Origin: Posidonia oceanica
Taxonomy: Eukaryota; Streptophyta; Magnoliopsida; Alismatales; Posidoniaceae
Reading direction: 5' to 3'
DNA: 64,000 bases
Assembly: GCA_037176725.1 (NCBI GenBank)
Contig: JAZBRS010000023.1
Span: 24,423,001 to 24,487,000, forward strand
Part shown: piece by piece, positions 35,357 through 47,956 of the stretch
How the letters are laid out: each line of letters opens with the position of its first letter
Numbering within the stretch: position 1 is the first letter of the stretch
Notes under the pieces: model-generated
What the model saw: only the letters and a program-made list of their open reading frames with translations
What the model was told of the DNA's origin: nothing
Database searches by the model: none
Translations under genes and position numbers: made by a program

Positions 35357-36667
35357 CGCTGACCTAGAGCGCGTGAGAACAGGGCTGCGACGGGTATTCA
35401 AGCGGCGCTTCCTAAGAGGAGCTATCGTCGCAAGTGCGGATAGCTCGGAAGGGGAATGGTCGCGAGCTAAGTCGCAAAAAGGGGTCAACGAGGGTCGATA
35501 CTCGAGCTCTGGCAAAGGGAAACTCGCTTACCGATCACGCTGACACAACAGGAGGAAGTTAGGGTTAGAAACTAAAAGATGAATGCAAATGAGTTAGTTA
35601 AGTGGCATGAATGACGTGCATGCTTTCTAGTATGCCCCCCTTTCCTAACTAGTGTTTCCTAGCAAGGCTGTCTACTCTGGGTATCCCTGGATGTACGGGT
35701 CACCGACTCAGGTCAGAAAAAGTAGGTCCCCTGTCTAACTCCCGGCCCAAAGCTCAGGTAATGACAGGGTGGTGCGTTAGTGGCCTCTACCCCGCCAAAG
35801 CGTGGGTGGTACCCTCTACTAACACCGACACGACCCCCGGACAAGGAGGGGACGGACCGACCAACTTATGCCACGCCCAAAGCGGTGGAACAAGAGGCCA
35901 GAACCGTCCTTCGCAGACTAGTAGGTGGACTCAGAGGAGAAGAATGCATGCCCTATATGATGCTTATGCAAAATGATTAGAGTTTTTTATCTTGCGCATT
36001 TTATTAACCAAAGGGAGTGAAGGATTGTTTGTAGTCTCTAGTTGCCCCTAGAAGTTCTTTTTACTTGCATTTTTTAGTCAACCATGGGGGAAGCAGACAA
36101 GTCTCTACTATCCTAAGCATGGCAAGTGCAAAAGGGAAGAAAACCAGTCAAAATGGCAAGCAACCATCATACAACAAAGCAAAAGGCAAGTTCATGGCAT
36201 GTGCGAGTGTTTGTGGGTACGATGGTGAAGAAAAGCATTCATCAAGTCAAAAGGCATGTAAGCATAGTATGTGCGTGTGTAGTGACATAGCAAGAGTGTA
36301 AAAGAAGCATTCAACATTCAAAAAGCATGTATTTTAGCCAATCAAAGTATGTAGACATGTAATGTGCAAGAATTAAAGCAATAATAAGCAAGTAAGGTAA
36401 AGCAAGGTAAAAGTAAGCAGGCTGTAAAGGAAATAAAGGCACAAGCAAGGCAGTAAGTAAATAAACAGGCAAAGGAGCAAAGCCAGGCAAAGGAAAGCGC
36501 AAACCGAGACAAAAGAGGTGCAAAGTCTAAGCAAAGTAGCCACGAAGCGACTCGCTAGGAGTTTGCACAGAAAAGCGAACAAAACAGGCGAAGAAGGCAC
36601 ACAAGGCAGACAAAACTGCAAAACAAGCGAGCGAGAAGCCGGTAACGAAAGCCGGAGTCTAGTCTAT
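35357..36667 (-). other. Leader of element B between PBS and gag
   Basis: About 1.3 kb without a convincing frame. The block 35640-35945 is nearly identical to 18395-18690 in A, for example TTTCCTAGCAAGG and GGGTGGTACCCTC. That makes it a candidate structured RNA such as a packaging or dimerisation signal. Confidence 0.72.
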
Positions 36668-36685
36668 TCCCCAGCGGAGTCGCCA
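36668..36685 (-). promoter_or_regulatory. Primer-binding site of element B, tRNA-Arg
   Basis: The minus strand reads TGGCGACTCCGCTGGGGA, identical to the site in element A. One G separates it from the LTR terminal CA. Confidence 0.93.
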
Positions 36686-36686
36686 C

Positions 36687-39600
36687 TGTAGCGATCCCGA
36701 TCGGAATCAGGCTTGCTATATTCAGCGGCGATTGAGATCCGAGGAAGAGGCTCAACTCGAAAACGCTTAAAATCGAGGAGAAAAAGGAAAGATAAGACAA
36801 ATCAGAGTCGCCACCATGTCTATTAACGGGAGACAAGGAAAACCGGGGAAATGCGTGAATTAACGCGCAAAACCGAGCAAGAAATGCAAAGCAAAGCAAT
36901 GCAAAGGAAAACAAATGCAAACAAATGCAAATGAGATGACTCTAGCCTAGGATAAAGGCAGTATGGTCATTGCGGGCCAAAAGACAGGGTAAGGACTCCT
37001 GTTACGTGCGGGGAAGGTGTTAGGCACCCCCGACACGCCCGAGAATCGGTCTTTCTAGGCTTACGCTCGCATACGCAGAAAAATGCAGGATTGAATGCCT
37101 ATGTGCCTATAAATGCCTGAATGAATGCTCAAGGTGTGCTCTAAGTGGGAAGAAACAAAGCAAGGAAGTAAACGTGCTCTCTAAGTGCTCAGCTGCGCTG
37201 TTCGTGTTCCGAATTAGGCGAAACCTAGCTCGTGAGAACTCCAGACAGTAAGCATCACAGCCCTATATGCAAATGCAGGCGAAAAAACGAAACAACGAGG
37301 AAACCATGCAATGCGATCGACATGCAAGGGAAAACGGCGCAAAACACGCAAAACGAGGCGAGAAATGAGCGACACACGCAAAACGATGCAAAAGAGCGAA
37401 AGCGGCGCGCAAAACAAACGAGAAAGCAAGACAGCACGCAAAACGAGGCAAGAGAGCAGGAAACCACGCAAAACGAGACGAGAAAACAGAATGGCACGCA
37501 AAACGGAGCGAAAGAATAAAATCGGCATGCAAAACAAGCGAGAAAGAAAGACAGCACGCGAAACGAGATAAGAAAACAGATGGGCACGCAAAACGATGCC
37601 AAAACAAAGGCGGGCACACGGAACGGTGCCAAAACAGCGAAGCAAAAACCTCCGAAAAGCCATGAGAATGCAAGAATGCAGAAAGAGATCAGAAGAGGCC
37701 AAAGGGGAGGCAAAACAACGTGTGTGTAAGAACAGACGTCGTTTAGGACCGCTCAGAGTAGGTGTGAAGACCTACGGAGGGGAGAGTTGTACAAACGGAG
37801 GGATTACCACCTCTTTGCGACTATTTCCCATTGAACCGTTCCACGGTGTATCTCGCATGCTGCCCAAAGCTCGCGATGCGATCGGATCGTGGAAAAAGGG
37901 GGAAGAAAGTCACATTAAGTGGCAAATCCAGGGAAAACACAACACAAAACACACAAGAATACGCGAAATGGAAATTGGAAGATACAAGTAGAAAGGGGAG
38001 ACCCTATTCTACATGCTCAAAAAGACAGAAAGCGAAAACAAGAAAAACTGTGCAAATGGCATGCAAATGAATGCAATGCAGGGGTTCAGGAGGACATACC
38101 TGGAAATCCGGGAGCCTGATCTGAGATCTATCTGGTCCATGTTGAAGAGCGCCTTGCTGCGGTCGCCAGGGCAGCTTACTTGAGGAGATCCAACGGCCGG
38201 ATCGGAAGATATCGCAGCTCCAAGGCAGAAGGGCCAGAACAGGGGAGAAGAACAGATCTAGGTGTTCAGGGGGCCCTAGGGATGTGCAAAAAGGTTCTCC
38301 CAAGTGAAAGGGAGCTAAAAGTGCTTAGTGTGTGCAAGAGGATGCCAAAATGCAAGACTAGATGAGTGCAGGATGCATGCAAAAGCAAGAAAAAGCAATG
38401 ATAAGAAACTGGGAAAAACCAAGAGTTCAGAAGGCATTTTGAAAAAGAAAAGGGGCTAAAAATGCAAATTTTCCAGAAAACAGGAGTTCACAGGAAAGGG
38501 TTTTGAAAACAGGAGAGGGTTGGGCTTCATTTTGCAAAAACTAGGCTCAGGAAAGTTGTTTTGAAAAGAGGGTATACTTTAAAAGAGGTTTTGAAAGCAG
38601 AAAGAGGTCAGAGTGCAATTTTGAAAAAACTAGGGTCTAAAATGCAAATTTTCCAGAAAACAGGGTTCTGGGGAGTCCGGGAATACTAGTGGAAGGTCTA
38701 TATGCAATTTGGTGGGCATAGGAGCTAAAATGCAACCTAGGGGCAAAATGGTCTTTTCACATGATTTTTTAAAAGATGCAAGGGCCTATGTGTGATTTTG
38801 AAATCATGCAGGGGCTGAAAATGCAATTTAGTATGGAAAAAATGCTCTGAAAGTCAGCTAACAGGACCACAGTGCAATTTTTAAAAAGAACAGGGTCAAA
38901 AACGCAATACAGTAAGCTAAAAATGCATGCAAGAGTTACTGTCCATTTAAAATTGACCTAAATGCAAATATGCAAAAGCAGAAGGTTGAAAATGCAATGC
39001 AGTATGCAAAAATTAAAAATAAAAGCTAAGTTCCTACAGTGCATGGACCTACATGCAAAATCTGAAACATGCAGGGACCTAGAATGCAATGCAGTATGGT
39101 AAAATACAAGCAAATAAATGAACTGATTTAATGCAGGACTTAGGTGCAAAAATCAAAAGCAGAGGGGCTAAACTGCAAAATATTATAACAGCACAGCACA
39201 GTAAATGGGTCAACTTGCAAATACTAAAAAACATAAATAAAAACAGCAATTTAATATGATTTTGATTTAAAAACACAGCAGATTAAATGAAATAAGGACT
39301 GGAATGTAAAATGACAGAAACTTAAACCAAATATGCAATATTTACCTAAAAACTTTAGCCAAAACAAAATAAAAGCACAGTAAAAGCTCCGGCGACATGG
39401 GCACTGTAGCAGCAAGCTGCCAGCGCCCATGAACGCCGGCACAGGGAGCTTGGAGACGCGCAGACCGGCGGAGGTGCTGCTCCTGAGGCCGACGGAGGCA
39501 GGGCGACGATCGGCGAGGGACGACGATGCCTGGAGCGCGCCGGAATGCCCACCGGAGGTCTGCAGGACTTCTGGAACTCGGTCCGGCCACTCGACGCAGC

Positions 39601-42600
39601 GGAGCTGCGTTCTGAAGACCGGAGGAGCCTCCTGCCGTCTGTGCGGAGCTCCGGGGATCGCCGGGGTCGAGTTCCGTTGGCTGGAGCGTCGTGATGTCCG
39701 GAGAACGTCGCCGGAGAAGAAGGGTCTGACCGGAGCTTGACTCGGAGCAGGAAGGCCGGAAAGTCTATTCTAGAGGGCAGGGAAGCAAGAGAAGAAGAAG
39801 AGGGAGCTAAGGGAAGCGATGGTTACCTTTTTCCGCGCCTGGGATGTCCTCCCGACGTCGGCGGCTTCAGCAGTCACCGGTGAAGACCGTCCGGTCGCTG
39901 CGGGCGTCGTCCGTCGCTCGCGAAGGTTGGAGTGGCTTCAGAACGTCCCTCCGGTGCTTCCCAGGTGGTCAGACGGAAGCTTCGCAGCTCGGGTGGTGAT
40001 TCGGCTGATTTGGGTTCACAGGTGACAGCCGGAGGCCGGGGGAGGTGTCTCCTGCTCGTCCGGTGGAGTGGAACCCTCCGGGAGGAAGCTGGAGGTCTGA
40101 GGAGTGAAGCTAGATGACTAGCTTGAGCTTCTGGAGAGTGTGGAGGAAGTTTGGGAGTTGATCGGGTTTTTGGTCAGTGGTTGATGCAGGTGTTTGGAGT
40201 GGAGTTCTCGGTCTGTGGTGGGTGGCTGGGTTTAATGGTTGGTGTTTTGAGAAGGTGGAGGTCCAGTGAGTCTCCGGAAGAAGTTTGGGAGAAGGCGGTG
40301 GGCTGGAGTAGAGGGAATTGTGAATGGAGTTAGGTTGGGTTCACAGTTAGAGCTTCAGGTGGTGTTCAGGTGATTTGGGGCGGTTCCAGGCAGTGGAAAG
40401 GCAATGGGACGGTGGAGGATGAAGGTCTGGTGTTGGGTGAGATTGGGGGAGCAAATGGGAGAAAGATGGGGGTCTGAAGTGGTGCTGGGGGATTGGAAAA
40501 GAAAGAAGGACGCTTGCTGAATTTTTCAGAGAAGAGAAGAGAAGAATTGGGTGTGGGGATCGGTCTGAAATGGGGGCTTCTCTCCGGGATGTCAAGGAAT
40601 CCCTCAGGCACTCTCTTCTGTTCTCTCTTTTTCTGGAATTGAAAGAAGAAGAGGAGGAGAACAGAAAAAGGCACAGGTGGAAGGAGAGTTTGGATTCTGG
40701 TCTCTCTCTGGGTTTGCTCTGATCGCTCTGGAATGTCTCCCTGCCAAGCCTCTCGGGAGCTTGAAGGACGCAGGCTTATATGAGGAGAAGCTGCCGACAC
40801 GCGCGCGCTGGAAGTTTGAAATCAACGGCGTCGCACTGCAGCTGAAAGGGGACGGGCGCCGGCGAGGCGACGGGCATTGAATGCCTCCCGGATTCGGTGC
40901 TGAGATAGAAGAGAGGCAGCGAGTTCTGTAGATGAAAGGATTGAAGCTTCAAATTTGAACAAAAGAGGGAATGCTGTAGCCGCGAGCTCGCGGGAAGAAA
41001 AACCGGTGGAGAAAAACACAGAGGAGGAGAGGAAGAAGAAGGAGGAAAGGGAAGCGGGCCGGACTGCTGCGGGCCGAGAAAAAAGAAAGAAAAGAAAAAA
41101 AAGAAGAAGAAACGGGCCGGATTGAGCCCAGTAAGGAAAGAAAGAAAGAAAGAAAGAAGGAAGGAAGAAAGAGAGGGTAGGATGGAGAAATAAAATAGGT
41201 AAAAATAAACTAAAAATAAATAAAAATATTAGAAGAGTTTTGCTGTAGACTAGGATTTTAATTAAGATTTTTAATGGTCATTTTGAGTTGATTAATGTGT
41301 TTTAGGCTTGATTAGGGTTTTAGGGCTTTGGTTTTGTTTTTAATTGATTTTCACTTGATTAAATGTTTGTTAAACCTTTTTTAAATTGTTTTAAAAATTG
41401 TATTTCCCTTGTTGGACACTTAGGATATTAATTAGGATTTTTTAGGATTCATTTTCCTATTAATCAAGGTTGGTTTTAAGTTTTTAAGTTGTAATCTTCT
41501 TAGGGTTCTTCCTTCTTAAGTCTTTTAAGTTATGTTTTGATTTTTATCTTGTTGATTTTTCTTGAAGTTTTTAGTTGGATTTTTCTGGTTTGATAGGGTG
41601 TTTTTTAGGTCTTTCAGATGCGTTTTTCTTTTCTTTTTTTAATTAAGTTTTTAACTTGTTTTTCTTATGTTTACTAGGTTAAGTCCTTTGCCTTCTTTAA
41701 TTACTTGTTTTAGTATTTGATTTTTTAATTCTTCTTTTTGGGTTTGTTTCTTAATTCTTCTGATGGGTTTTTACCTTTGGTGAGTTTTTGATTTTATTTT
41801 AGCTTTTTCCTTGATTTTTCAGTGTTTTCTTTTGATTTGTTTTGCATTTTTTAGTTTGCATGCTTGGTTTTCTTTTTAGCTCGCTTAAGTTAAGTTTAAG
41901 TTGTTAATTGCTTGTTTAACATTTTTTTATTGTTTTTCTTAGGGTTCTGATTTGTTTGTTTTATGTTTTGAGGTTTTGCAGATTTTTATGGGTTTTTGTG
42001 GATTTTTGCAAGAGAGGGAAAAGCAAAAGAGAAGGAGGAAAGAAATGGAAAAAAGAGGGAGATAAAAGGAAAAGAGATAGGTTGGAGGAAAACGATTTTT
42101 AAAATTCAGAAAAAGGGTTAAAAATAAAGTAAAAATAGGGATAAGATAGAGGAAGGATAGAAGCACAGAGGGGGCCCACAGCCAGACCAGAAAAAGGATA
42201 AGAAAGGGATGAAAAGAGAGATGATAATTAGGAGAGAGAGAGGAGAGAGAAAATGATAATCCCGGAGAGAGAAAAGGATAATTTGGATGAAAGAGGGTCT
42301 TAATGGTCTTGGAATGGGGTGAGAATTGGTGAGTGGGTAGTCTAGGGTTTGAAGTGTTGGTTCTAAAGTTTTGGTTTGATTTGAAGGAGGTTTTGGAGGG
42401 GTTTCAAGGTATAGAAAAAGGGTAGTTTCACCTAAGTTTTCTAGGATTTTCAAGGATGGGTTGGGTTTGGAAATTTCTAGGTTTTTGGGTAGGTTTGTTG
42501 AGTGGATAGTGGTGGGTTTTCCTATGGATTTTGGTTAGGTTTTGAGGTCGGGAAGGGGGGTAAAGGTCTAGGTCAAAACAGGCTGATTTTGAAGGGTAGA

Positions 42601-42694
42601 GAGGAGGATTAGGGTTAGGGTTTGGTTGGGGTTTGATCCAGCAATCACCAAGAGGGCTCCAAGGGTCCAAGCCTGCCAAGATGGGGTGTCAACA
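36687..42694 (-). repeat. 5' LTR of element B (6,008 bp)
   Basis: Minus-strand start TGTTGACACCCC at 42694 and end TACA at 36687, next to the PBS. Its organisation follows the LTR of A: AT-rich head, GC-rich segment (about 39400-40900), ATGCAA-rich zone, donor-like CCAG|GTATGT (GT at 38099-38098), short 30-bp array, conserved tail (GGTGTTAGGCACCCCCGA near 37016). Relative to A it carries an extra stretch (about 37740-38010) whose AAAGCTCGCGATGCGATCGG word resembles an LTR-end sequence, so it may hold an internal partial duplication. Confidence 0.92.
37330..37625 (-). repeat. 30-bp tandem array in LTR of B (about 10 units)
   Basis: Ten or so diverged units of about 29-31 bp carry the core ACGCAAAACG. 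It is the same family as the array in A but much shorter, so copy number varies strongly between elements. Confidence 0.88.
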
Positions 42695-45600
42695 CTACCG
42701 CCCTTCCTTTCCTGCCCGAAACCATCCCAGAATTCGCTCCCAATCACCTGATATCTCCCCCAGAACCCAACAGCACCCTCCTCTAGAATTCCCTCCTACA
42801 TAGACCACCATTCCTCCCCAAAACCTACCCAGAAACTCACTGAAACACCATCTTCTAAACCCACCTGAGCTTCAGCTCCAAGCTTCACCACAGCCGGAGA
42901 CCTTCACTACAAACACCTACACCCTTCTCTGCCAGAAAATCACCCGATAACCCAACCTTCCTCCCTAGGTCTCCGCCAGCCTTCCTGAGCACCCGAACAC
43001 ACTCACCTACCCTCCAGCAAGCCGCCGGAAGCTTCCATCCAATCCAGAGAGCAGCAGACATCCACCCCTGCCTTCGGACGTTTGCTGTGCACCCAAAAGT
43101 GCCAAACTCACCACCGGACTTCGAAGCTTCATCCCCGCCGTTCACGAAGCATCGGAGGACCTCCAGGAGTCGATCCCAGCAATCCCGAGATGTCGACGAC
43201 CTCTACAGTGCTCAAACGAAGCTCGCCGTCATCTGCAGAACCCACCTACGTCGAGGGGACTCTACGGGCAGCGCAACAGGTACTTCTCTTCTCCACTAGC
43301 TTAGTTTCCCTCTCAGCTTGCTTCCTAGCCCCTTAGACTAGGGTTCCAGTGCCTCCCTCGCCGAGTCAGCACCGCCGTCTCTCCTTCTTCTCCGGCGAGC
43401 TCCGGACAAGACCCGCCGCTCCGATTAGCAGAAAACCCTTCTGATCGTCGTCCGAGGTCCGCATGAGCTCCAGGAGCGCACCCCTGCCCTCAGAGCGCTC
43501 CCTCGTCGCGCCGATCGTCCGGTCGACCTCCTCCTGGTCTGCCGACCTCCAACGTCTTCTCCGGCCTGCTCCAGGCACTGTCACGGCTCCCCGACGCAGC
43601 CCAGACCTCCGTCTACCTCCGGTGAAGCTCGCCGCCGCGCCCGCGCGTCCCCAGCAGCCCCCCCCGCCGGTCATGGCCACTGGTAGCCCTGTGCTACAGT
43701 GCCATGGCCGCTAGCTGTTACTGTGCATTTATTTCCTGTTAGTTAGCTATTTTACCACTAAATTGCATTTTTAGCTCCTGTTTCTAATTTATTACGTTCA
43801 GATCCTGCCCCTGTTGAAAATTCATTTAATTTCATATGTTAATCTTATAAAATTGCATGGAAAATTTAAAAAATCAATTAATTGCATGTTTGTCCTGGCA
43901 TAGTGTTTCTCTTCAGTGTTTTCTTTAAGTTCCAGTCCTCTAGCTTTATAATATTGCATGTTAGTCCTCCTGATATTAATCTGATTTAATGCACATATTT
44001 TACCTTGATGTATTGCATTTCTAGTCTCTGTTAATTTTCTTATTTGCACTTTAGTCCTCTGGTCTGTTAACTTAGGTATTTATTTTTCAATTTTCTTTAC
44101 TGCATTGCATCATTCCCCTCATATAATCTGATTTTTGCATATAGGTCCTTCCTCATGCACAGTATGTATTTAAATGCATGTTTTGCTTATAAAATTGCAT
44201 TTTTGACCCTGCATGTTTGAAAAACTGCATATAGGTCCCCGTTTGCATTCCAGACCACTCAGACCCCTGTTTTGCTGAAAAAATTGCATTTTAGACCCTG
44301 TTGATTTCAAAATTGCATGTCGATTTACCATTCGACTTCGAAACCTGTCCTGATGCATGGCTACCCTGAAAATTTACATTTTGAACCCTACATTTTGTAA
44401 AATTGCATTCAGACCCCCATCTTTTTCAAAATTACATGTAAGTCCCCATTTTTCTGAAAAATCATCCCTAAGTCTCTTCTTGCATTCTGCACGCATTGCA
44501 TTCATGCATTCTTGCATCTGGCATCTCTCGCACACACCTGAGCACTCTTAGCTCCCATTTACGTGGGAGGACCTGCTCTGCACACCCTTAGGTCCCTTTT
44601 ACACTTAGATCTTATTTTCTCCCCTGTTCTGGCCTCCCGCCTTGAAGACTGGATATCTTCAGATCCGGCCGTTGGATCTTTCCAACTAAGCTACCTGGGC
44701 GACTCCGGCGGAGCGCTCTTCAGCATGGACTAATCAGATTTCAGATCAGGCTTCAGATCTCCAAGGTAAGTCCTCTTGAACTTTGGCAGCTTCTTTTGCA
44801 TATCATTCGCATTGCATGGCTTCCACACGCTCTTTTTAGCTTTGTTTCTTGCACCGTTTTACGTGCCGCTTGGTTTCTTGCACTGTTTTACATGCCGACT
44901 TTATTTCTTGCACCGTTTTGCGTGCTCACTTTGTTTCTCGCACTGTTTTACATGCTCGCTTTGTTTCTTGCACCGTTTTGAGTGCCCGACTTTGTTTCTC
45001 GCATCGTTTTGCGTGCCAACTTTGTTTCTCGCACCGTTTTGCGTGCCGCTTCGTTTCTTGCACCATTTTGCGTATTCACCTTCTTTCTCGCACCGTTTTG
45101 AGTGCCGATTTTGTTCCTCGCACCGTTTTGCGTGCCCGATTTTGTTTCTTGCATCGTTTTGTGTGCCAGTTTTGTTTCTCGCACCGTTTTGCATGCCAGC
45201 TTTGTTTCTCGCACCGTTTTGCGTGTCGTTTAATTTCTCGTACCGTTTCGCGTGCCAGCTTTGTTTCTCGCACCGTTTCGCGTGCCAGCTTTGTTTCTTC
45301 CACCGTTTTGCTTGCCCAGCTTGTTTCTTGCACCGTTTTGCGTGCCAGCTTTGTTTCTTGCACCGTTTTGCGTGTCCGACTTTGTTTCTTGCACCGTTTT
45401 GCGTACCGCTTTGTTTCTCGCACCGTTTTGCGTGCTGCTTTGTTTCTTGTACCGTTTTGCGTGCCTGCCTTGTTTCTCGCACCGTTTTACATGCCGACTT
45501 TGTTCCTCGCACCGTTTTGCGTGCCAACTTTGTTTCTCGCGTCTTTTTGCGTGCCGTTTTGTTTCTCACACTGTTTTACATTCTCACTTTGTTTCTTGCA

Positions 45601-46530
45601 CCGTTTTGCGTGCCTCTCTTGTTTCTTGCACCGTTTTGCGTGTCTCGCTCGTTTCTTGCACCGTTTTGCGTGCCTTGTTTGTTTCTTGCACCGTTTTGCG
45701 TGCCTTGTTTGTTTCTTGCACCGTTCTGCATGCCAACTTTGTTTTTCGCACTGTTTTACGTTCTTGCTTCGTTTCTCACATCGTTTTGCGTGTCGACCTC
45801 GTTTCTTGTATCGTTTTGCGCGTTTTACGTTGTTTCCTCTTACATGTCGCCTGCATTGCCTGTCTTCACCGCTGTTTTGTTTTATCACCTGCATTTGCAT
45901 TAGGGCAGTGATGCTTACTGCCTGGGGTTCTCACGAGCTAGGTTTCGCCCGGTTCGGAACACAGACAGCGTTGCTGAGCGCTTAGGCTGCACGTTTACTT
46001 TCTTGCATTGCATTCCCTCACTTAGAGCACACCTTTGAGCATTTAGATAGGCATTCATTGGCACTTAGGCATTCAAAGTCTGCATTTCCCTGCGTATGCG
46101 AGCGTAAGCCTAGAAAGACCGATTCTCGGGCTTGTCGGGGGTGCCTAACACCTTTCCCGCACGTAACAGGAGTCCTTGCCCTCTCTCTTGGCCCGCAATG
46201 ACCATATTGCCCTTATCCTAGGCACGAGTCACATCATTTGCATTTATTTGCATCTCATTTCTTCCGCATTGCCTTGCATTGCATCTTTTGCTTGGTTTTG
46301 CGTGATTATTCACGCATTTCTCCGGTTTTCCTTGTCTCCCGATCTAATAGACTTGGTGGCGACTCCGATTTTGTCTTATCTTCTTCTTTTCTTCCCCTTT
46401 TTCCTTTTTTAAATGTTTTCGAGTTAAGTCTTCCTTCTCGGACATAGCCGCTAATAATGAGCCTGATTCTGATCAGTGCACGCGAGCTTTGGCAGTGTGC
46501 ATGGACGATCTGAACACCGGGATTACTACA
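42695..46530 (+). repeat. LTR C, right part (plus orientation), split by element B
   Basis: The sequence is collinear with the LTRs of A and B in reverse complement: C-rich segment (42695-43690), TTGCAT-rich zone (43720-44560), donor-like AAG|GTAAGT (GT at 44766-44767), 30-bp array, and conserved tail with GGGTGCCTAACACCTTTCCC (about 46140). It ends GATTACTACA at 46530, exactly the LTR end seen in A. No PBS follows, so this is a 3' LTR or a solo LTR. Its head lies beyond element B, outside the window. The next bases, CACAC, would be its target-site copy in element D. Confidence 0.85.
44840..45835 (+). repeat. 30-bp tandem array in LTR C (about 33 units)
   Basis: About 33 units of 30 bp carry the words GCACCGTTTTGCGTGCC and TTTGTTTCTC. 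This is the reverse complement of the array in A and B, as expected for a plus-oriented LTR. It generates artefactual frames of up to 378 codons (44849-45985) on the plus strand and of 222 codons on the minus strand. Confidence 0.93.
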
Positions 46531-47158
46531 CACACCCACATCTCATTGCACTGCATTCTCATTGCACTGACGTACTCCGTGCGGCCACCACACCAACTCC
46601 CGCACATCACACGCACAACACCAGCATCTCATACACAGCATCTGCCTTGCCTTCGCTTAAAGCAGAGCTCAGCGAATGGCACCCCCGCGTTTGAGCCATA
46701 CCCCGCTCAACGTACAACATTTGCATCGCCCTTGCTTAGAGCAGTGCTCAACGATTGGCATTCCCCACGTTCGAGCCGGGCGGCTCAGTGCACAGCATCG
46801 CATAATCTACATCGCACACGCATGCATCGCCCGCGTCCCCACTAGCGGAGTTCAGCGCAATGAGCATTAGCATCACATCAGCATCCGCATTGCACAATCT
46901 GCCTTAGCATTTCATCTTATCACTCGCATCTGCATTAGCATCGCATCGGCATCAACATTGCACGATCTGCATTAGCATCGCATTCTAGCACTTGCATCAG
47001 CACTTGCATTGCGGCAACGAGTCACGATATTCGGTGCATCCGCCGAGTAAGTGACTCACGCCAACAGCAGCATTGGCTCTCACTGACGTCAAGTGGAATG
47101 TCTTGTCAACCCTGAGCCACGGTCTCGCTACGCTTGACCTCACTCAGGGAGGGGCATC
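46531..47158 (+). other. 3' UTR of element D ending in a polypurine tract
   Basis: Non-coding, rich in GCATY words (GCATTAGCATCGCATC and variants) that form a loose short-period repeat. From about 46980 it aligns with the reverse complement of 4309-4530 in element A: GCGGCAACGA, CGCATCCGCCGA, GTCAACCCTGAGC, then the PPT CAGGGAGGGGCATC (47145-47158). The interior of D left of LTR C is not in the window. Confidence 0.75.
47145..47158 (+). promoter_or_regulatory. Polypurine tract of element D
   Basis: CAGGGAGGGGCATC touches the LTR start TGTAGACACCCC at 47159. It matches the PPT of element A (minus strand, 4324-4309) almost base for base. Confidence 0.88.
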
Positions 47159-47569
47159 TGTAGACACCCCATTTTGATGCCCAATCGGCCGATTTCTCCG
47201 AAAGAGTGTGCTCGGAAGCGGCGGACCCCATTCCAGCCCCAATCCTACCCCAAAACCTTAGAAGCTTACCCAAACCTACTCAACACCCAAGAAACCTACC
47301 CAACCTAGCCCACAACCAAGCCTACAGCCAGAAGCCTACCCAAAATTCACTATTGCATGTGTTGGCTGCGCGTGTTGGCTGTGCGGGTTCTATGCGTGTT
47401 TCTGTCATCTCCCCTGTGACAGTTTGAAACGCAGGTTTTCGCGTGCCCCGTCAGCCGACACATCGACCTCCCACTGGCTCGCACCAACCCAACCTCGTAC
47501 CTCAGACTGCCATCTATGCTTTGCACCTGTGACCGTTACCGACCGCCCGGCCACGACAGTTCTTGCACC
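47159..47569 (+). repeat. 3' LTR of element D, head part
   Basis: Starts TGTAGACACCCCATTTTGA and continues with C-rich sequence. It breaks at 47569, where the minus-oriented LTR E begins. The last bases, GCACC (47565-47569), recur at 53214-53218, where LTR D resumes. That fits a 5-bp target duplication around E. Confidence 0.75.
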
Positions 47570-47956
47570 GTAGCCATAGCTTGCGATGCGATCATGCCGT
47601 GAGAGAGAGGGGGAAAGCCGCAGTCAGCAGTGAATCCAAGGAGAAAACTCGACTTGAAAACACCGAGAAATCGGTAAAAAACGCAAAGCAAAATAAATCA
47701 AAGACAAGGAGTCGCCACATAATCTATTAAAACGGGAAGACTAGGAAAATCGTATGGAAATATGTGAGAAAACTCAAGCAATGCGAAAACATGCCAATCC
47801 GATCCAAATGAATATGACACAAGGTCAATGCGGTCCAGAGAAAGGGTAAGGACTCTAGTTACGTGCGGGGAAGGTGTTAGGCACCCACGACACGCCCGAG
47901 GAATCGGTCTTTCAAGGCTAATCGCTCGCATATGCGGGAATTTCGGCAAATGTCTG
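47570..47956 (-). repeat. LTR E, tail part (minus orientation)
   Basis: Plus-strand text GGTGTTAGGCACCCACGA, CACGCCCGAGGAATCGG and TCGCTCGCATATGCGGG is the conserved LTR tail in minus orientation, as in 19790-19880. It stops in the middle of the tail at 47956, where solo LTR F starts, and continues at 51221. The word TTTCGGCAAATG before the break and GCCTTTAACTGTA after it are contiguous in the related LTR F tail (reverse complement near 50850). This supports the insertion model. Confidence 0.78.

Larger units (their letters stand above)
25205..42694 (-). mobile_element. Element B: Tat/Ogre-like retrotransposon interrupted by element A
   Basis: Minus strand: 5' LTR (42694 to 36687), PBS, leader, gag-pol (35356 to 26576), and the start of the 3' region down to 25205, where element A begins. 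The rest of the 3' region and the 3' LTR must lie left of A, outside the window. It belongs to the same family as A, with similar gag-pol and an identical PBS, but is visibly diverged. Two gag-pol stops suggest it is older and dead. The base pairs after its LTR (CTACC, 42695-42699) would be the target duplication within LTR C. Confidence 0.9.
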
